25,748 nucleotides of DNA from contig CACXFI010000063.1 of the NCBI GenBank assembly GCA_902766875.1, positions 1 to 25,748 of the forward strand, written 5' to 3'. A program made the position numbers and the translations under genes. The notes beneath the pieces are model-generated. The model worked only from the letters and a program-made list of their open reading frames with translations, did not search any database and was not told the origin of the DNA. This document shows, piece after piece, positions 22,900-25,748 of the stretch; within the stretch, counting starts at the first letter, position 1, and each line of letters starts with the position of its first letter. The stretch comes from an uncultured Erysipelotrichaceae bacterium (lineage in GTDB: Bacteria; Bacillota_I; Bacilli_A; RF39; UBA660).

Positions 22900-23625
22900 A
22901 TGAACACACTAAATAATATTAAAACAATAGCCCATAGAGGAGTACATAACAATATAGATATACCAGAAAATTCTCTTTTAGCATTTAAAAAAGCAAAAGA
23001 ACAAAATCTCCCAATCGAATTAGATATACAATTAACAAAAGATAATCAAATAATAGTATTCCATGACTATAATTTAAAAAGAATGACTAATATAGATAAA
23101 AATATCAAGGATTGCACTTATAAAGAATTATCTAAAATAAAATTATTAAAAACAAAAGAAAAAATACCTCTATTAAAAGAAGTATTAAAATTAATAAATG
23201 GCAAAGTATTATTAGATATAGAAATTAAAAACATCAAAAATAAGAAAGAATTAATAAATATACTATTACAAGAATTAGAAACATACAAAGGAGAGTATAT
23301 AATAAAATCTTTTAATCCTATAATAATACACAAAATTAAGAAACAAAAGAAAAATATTGATTGTGGATTATTATTAGCAAACAAATACAAACATAAACTA
23401 ACAAAACTACTAATATTAAATAATCTAACACTAAAATATTGCAATCCAGATTTTCTAGCTATATCAAAAAAATTAACAAACAATAATAAAGTATTAAAGT
23501 TTCAAAAAGAAAAACCTGTACTAATTTGGACCATAGATACAGAAGAAGATTATAATAAATATAGTAATGAATATATATGTATTTGTAACAAAAAACCAGG
23601 GAGCAAAAAAACTACCATATGGTAG
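22900..23625 (+). CDS. Glycerophosphodiester phosphodiesterase
   Basis: A 241-aa cytoplasmic GDPD with a TIM-barrel. Catalytic residues are visible in H12-R13-G, PENS, ELDI (E40, D42) and VFHD (H55), then KIPLLKEVL and LLDIEIKN further on, and an IWTIDTEEDY segment near the C-terminus. It hydrolyses glycerophosphodiesters from phospholipid turnover to glycerol 3-phosphate and an alcohol. Length is normal for the short bacterial form. There is no signal peptide. Ribosome binding site AAAAAGGAGG is strong. It is divergent from rplI and convergent with the unknown gene at 23630. The stop codon lies in the palindromic terminator. Confidence 0.9.
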   Translation: MNTLNNIKTIAHRGVHNNIDIPENSLLAFKKAKEQNLPIELDIQLTKDNQIIVFHDYNLKRMTNIDKNIKDCTYKELSKIKLLKTKEKIPLLKEVLKLINGKVLLDIEIKNIKNKKELINILLQELETYKGEYIIKSFNPIIIHKIKKQKKNIDCGLLLANKYKHKLTKLLILNNLTLKYCNPDFLAISKKLTNNNKVLKFQKEKPVLIWTIDTEEDYNKYSNEYICICNKKPGSKKTTIW

Positions 23626-23631
23626 TTTTTT
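23605..23631. terminator. Palindromic bidirectional terminator
   Basis: CTACCATATGGTAG (23612-23625), a perfect palindrome, is bounded by seven A's on the left and six T's on the right. It overlaps the stop codons of both convergent genes (GDPD at 23623-23625 and the 23630 gene). Confidence 0.85.
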
Positions 23632-24562
23632 ATCTTGTCCTCCCAGAAACAGCTTGATTAGGGCTAATAAAAGTTCTATCTTCACTTGAAGAATAAGCAG
23701 TTCTTCCACCTTCAGCATTAGTATATCTTTTTAAACCTACTTTTAGACGTTCATCAGAAACAAAAGCATCTATTTTTTTATCAACTTCCGCTGAAGTCAT
23801 AGATGTAATCTTAACTTCTCCAGGATATTCTGGCAAAGAAACACTCATATCAACTATTCCATGCTGATCATTAAGAGGTAAAACGGAAGAAAAAATAATT
23901 TCATCTGGAAATTTATTATCACCCTTCCCCCTTAAATATCTAACAGTATCAAAACCAAATCTCTCCATCTTTGTAAATTCTTTACATTTCCAATTTCTAT
24001 CCCAAGCAGTCTTAGCATCATTTAAAGAAGTAATTATTTCAGATCTAGGTGAAGCTGATGCAACATTTCCAGGAGCAACAATCGTTCTTTCTTCTGACAT
24101 ATAATGAACGCCAAATTTATCATAAGAATCAGCAGAAAGAACAAAAACTGCTCCGTTTTCCTTAAAATTAGAAATAGGATTTTCTTGCAATATTTTTGCA
24201 CTTCCAACAATTATAGAACCATCTTCCTTAACACTGATAACGCTCTGATCTATATTCCTTTTTTCCCATTGAAAATCATCCGCTCCACGATATTGTTCAT
24301 TTTTACCAACAACAAGGAACTCTAAAGTATGTGCATCTAGAATAGAAACAGAAAAATTTCTATCTCCTATATTAACAGAAAACCCTTTATCTTCAGCATA
24401 CACAGTATATTCTTCATCATTTCGTAATGCACCTAATTCATGCATAGAACTTCTAAAATTGCCCAAAATTCTAGAAAATGCAGGATTTTCTAAAAATTTA
24501 GAATCTAAACCTAATTTCATAATATTATTTGTAAAATCGTTTTTAAATTCTTTTAATGTCAT
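23630..24562 (-). CDS. Hypothetical soluble protein, no family recognised
   Basis: A 310-aa protein with no signal peptide or membrane helix. It is mixed alpha/beta and rich in acidic and Ser residues, with only one Cys. The N-terminal third has a helical start (TLKEFKNDFTNNIMKLG) and VYAEDKGFSVNIGDRNFSVSILDAHTLEFLVVG, which reads as beta strands. A WDRNWKCKEFTKMERFGFDTVRYLRGKG segment and a C-terminal SEDRTFISPNQAVSGRTR tail are the most distinctive parts. Ribosome binding site AAGGAGG is strong. Its codons use G and C more freely than the neighbours and it lacks the Asn/Ile/Lys bias of nearby unknown proteins, so recent acquisition is possible. It lies alone between two terminators downstream of rpsR. 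Confidence 0.7.
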   Translation of the reverse strand: MTLKEFKNDFTNNIMKLGLDSKFLENPAFSRILGNFRSSMHELGALRNDEEYTVYAEDKGFSVNIGDRNFSVSILDAHTLEFLVVGKNEQYRGADDFQWEKRNIDQSVISVKEDGSIIVGSAKILQENPISNFKENGAVFVLSADSYDKFGVHYMSEERTIVAPGNVASASPRSEIITSLNDAKTAWDRNWKCKEFTKMERFGFDTVRYLRGKGDNKFPDEIIFSSVLPLNDQHGIVDMSVSLPEYPGEVKITSMTSAEVDKKIDAFVSDERLKVGLKRYTNAEGGRTAYSSSEDRTFISPNQAVSGRTR

Positions 24563-24601
24563 AAAATATAACCTCCTTAACTTTCAACATTATTATACCA
24601 C

Positions 24602-24633
24602 AAAAAAAGAGTATTCTTTAAAAACTACTCTTT
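24602..24633 (-). terminator. Terminator after rpsR
   Basis: Eight-base stem AAAGAGTA (24606-24613) / TACTCTTT (24626-24633) with a 12-base loop, followed leftwards by seven T's. It ends the rpsF-ssb-rpsR operon. Confidence 0.75.
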
Positions 24634-24642
24634 ATTTACAAA

Positions 24643-24858
24643 TTATTTACAAAATGGTATAAAGCCCATGAATCTTGCTAACTTAACTTGTTTAGCTACT
24701 TCTCTTTGATGCTTTGCACAAGTACCAGTAAATCTTCTAGGTAAAATTTTACCACTTTCACCAATATATTTACTTATAATTGTTACATCTTTATAATCTA
24801 CAGGCTTCCCAGCACACATATGACATATTTTTTTTCTTTTCTTACGAAATTCTGCCAT
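24643..24858 (-). CDS. rpsR: Ribosomal protein bS18, zinc-ribbon-like form
   Basis: Small-subunit protein of 71 aa that forms a heterodimer with S6 on the 16S platform. DYKDV, GKILPRRFTGTCAKHQR and the C-terminal ARFMGFIPF are the family hallmarks. It has C-x2-C (ICHMC, C12 and C15) plus a CAKH group (C and H three apart), the set of ligands found in zinc-binding C+ S18 proteins. Bacillus subtilis S18 lacks these, while Clostridium forms have them. The gene is last in rpsF-ssb-rpsR, with AAGGAGG before the ATG and a terminator after. Confidence 0.95.
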   Translation of the reverse strand: MAEFRKKRKKICHMCAGKPVDYKDVTIISKYIGESGKILPRRFTGTCAKHQREVAKQVKLARFMGFIPFCK

Positions 24859-24875
24859 TATTTATTCCTCCTTTA

Positions 24876-25355
24876 TTAAAAAGGTAAATCATTATCGCTA
24901 ATTTCTATAGATTCTCCAAAACTCTCAAATGGATCCTTTTCTACAGAAACACTCTCTGTATTATCATTTGAAACAGGATAACTAGGTTCAGGCATAGAAT
25001 CAAATGGATTTGATTCAGAATTATTACCTTGACCAGAATTCTTAGATTCTAAAAATTGAATATTATTAGCTAAAACTTCTGTAACATAAACCTTTTTACC
25101 TTCATTATTATCATAATTTCTAGTTTGTATTCTTCCATCAACAGCTATTAATCTTCCTTTAGTAATATACTTAGCAAGATTTTCAGCTTGTTTATCCCAA
25201 ACAACACAATTTATAAAATCAGTATCTCTTTGTCCTTGTTGATTGGTATAATTTCTACTAATAGCAATAGAAAACTGACAAACAGCTCTACCACTAGAAG
25301 TATATCTTAATTCAGGATCTCTAGTTAATCTTCCAATTAAAATTGCTTTATTCAT
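24876..25355 (-). CDS. ssb: Single-stranded DNA-binding protein
   Basis: A 159-aa SSB with the OB fold in residues 1-105 (MNKAILIGRLTRDPELRYTSSGRAVCQFSIAI, FINCVVWDKQAENLAKYITKGRLIAVDGRIQTRNY) and a flexible acidic Ser/Asn-rich tail. The last residues SDNDLPF match the conserved DDDIPF-type peptide that recruits partner proteins. It coats single-stranded DNA at forks and repair sites. It lies between rpsF (11-base gap) and rpsR (17-base gap), the usual order in Firmicutes. Confidence 0.97.
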   Translation of the reverse strand: MNKAILIGRLTRDPELRYTSSGRAVCQFSIAISRNYTNQQGQRDTDFINCVVWDKQAENLAKYITKGRLIAVDGRIQTRNYDNNEGKKVYVTEVLANNIQFLESKNSGQGNNSESNPFDSMPEPSYPVSNDNTESVSVEKDPFESFGESIEISDNDLPF

Positions 25356-25366
25356 ATTCTAATCTC

Positions 25367-25657
25367 CTATTTATCCATATTTAACACAATGTATCTTAAA
25401 ACATTTTCATTAATTTTAGCTACACGATCAAATTCATTAACACATTTATCATTCTTAGCTTCCACATTATATAAATAATAAAAGCCAGATTTATGTTTCT
25501 TTATCTCATAAGCAAATTCTTTTTGTCCTAATTCCTTAGATAAAGTAATAGTAGCTTTATTACTTGTTAAAGTTTTCTCTAATTCTTTAACAACATTATT
25601 TCTAGTATCTTCATCTACATCTGGTTTTACTATAAACATAATTTCATATTTATACAT
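25367..25657 (-). CDS. rpsF: Ribosomal protein bS6
   Basis: Small-subunit protein of 96 aa, partner of S18. MYKYEIMFIVKPDVDEDTRNNVVKELEKTL and QKEFAYEIKKHKSGFYYLYNVEAKN are classic. First gene of rpsF-ssb-rpsR. The ribosome binding site GAGGAGGTG is strong. The leader RNA upstream resembles the S6:S18 regulatory site, which would give feedback control by the S6-S18 dimer. Confidence 0.97.
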   Translation of the reverse strand: MYKYEIMFIVKPDVDEDTRNNVVKELEKTLTSNKATITLSKELGQKEFAYEIKKHKSGFYYLYNVEAKNDKCVNEFDRVAKINENVLRYIVLNMDK

Positions 25658-25679
25658 AAATACACCTCCTCTTGGTCTA

Positions 25680-25715
25680 AAACGGCTCTAAATAGAGCAA
25701 GGAGCTTTCGCTCTG
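25680..25715 (-). promoter_or_regulatory. Candidate S6:S18 autoregulatory leader of rpsF
   Basis: From the predicted start the RNA holds a GAGC-GAAA-GCUC hairpin (25713-25702) and then GCUCU-AUUU-AGAGC (25698-25685) followed at once by CG, giving a GCCG at 25686-25683. A hairpin with a CCG next to it before rpsF is the hallmark of the S6:S18 binding motif that mimics 16S rRNA. I read this by eye and have not fitted it to the full motif model. Confidence 0.45.
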
Positions 25716-25721
25716 ACACAT

Positions 25722-25748
25722 ATTATAACAAAATTTCTATCTATTGTA
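25722..25748 (-). promoter_or_regulatory. Promoter for rpsF-ssb-rpsR, -35 cut by window edge
   Basis: Read leftwards TATAAT (25727-25722) is preceded 17 bases upstream by TACA (25748-25745), the last four bases of a probable TTTACA or similar -35 whose first two bases lie beyond the window. Confidence 0.65.

Noticed and set aside
23118..23718. Minus-strand frames at 23118-23483 and 23521-23718 opposite or beside GDPD
   Set aside because: The first mirrors GDPD. The second spans the terminator and reads antisense into the GDPD end. Neither has a ribosome binding site.
24104..24662. Plus-strand frames at 24104-24325 and 24459-24662
   Set aside because: Antisense to the 310-aa gene or running through the rpsR terminator; no ribosome binding sites.

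Overview
The window looks like chromosome from a very AT-rich, low-GC Gram-positive bacterium, most plausibly an uncultured member of the Bacilli or a relative close to the Mollicutes branch. The clues are the base composition, strong GGAGG-type ribosome binding sites, TTTACA/TGnTATAAT promoters, U-tailed hairpin terminators and the gene set. Conserved genes run full length under the standard bacterial code, with Trp as TGG, so TGA is not recoded. No tRNA, rRNA, CRISPR array, insertion sequence or phage module was seen. Most genes lie on the minus strand. Protein names come from reading the sequences and recognising motifs, not from database searches.

Layout from left to right. 1-962: a two-gene minus-strand unit, a HAD phosphatase followed by a truncated 2H-type RNA phosphoesterase, preceded by a 13-bp inverted repeat. 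1000-4844: secA and a degenerate arylsulfotransferase-like exported protein. 4936-6125: a plus-strand HIT protein-pyrH operon. 6128-6336: two tiny membrane-protein genes of YjcZ type behind a sigma-K-like promoter. 6439-7701: a membrane-anchored parvulin foldase. 7704-9664: two small unknown genes and rmuC. 9728-13706: clpC and a YfcC-type transporter. 13792-16848: a dus-RDD-lysS operon in which the RDD gene is split by an in-frame TAA. 16914-18152: a PrsW-type membrane protease with a zinc ribbon, and hsp20 under a CIRCE-like operator. 18242-22830: a compact rplI-dnaB-M23 peptidase-walJ-rlmH operon. 22874-24562: a plus-strand glycerophosphodiester phosphodiesterase, convergent with an unknown 310-aa gene of different composition. 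24602-25748: the rpsF-ssb-rpsR operon with a candidate autoregulatory leader.

Most of the window is housekeeping: secretion (SecA, parvulin), protein quality control (ClpC, Hsp20), translation (LysS, Dus, L9, S6, S18, RlmH), replication (DnaB, SSB, RmuC) and cell-wall turnover (M23, WalJ). The unusual parts are the RNA-end-processing-like pair at the left edge, the split RDD gene, the tandem mini-proteins, the CIRCE variant, the hairpin that hides a ribosome binding site near 8550, and the sulfotransferase-like protein that seems to lack catalytic histidines.
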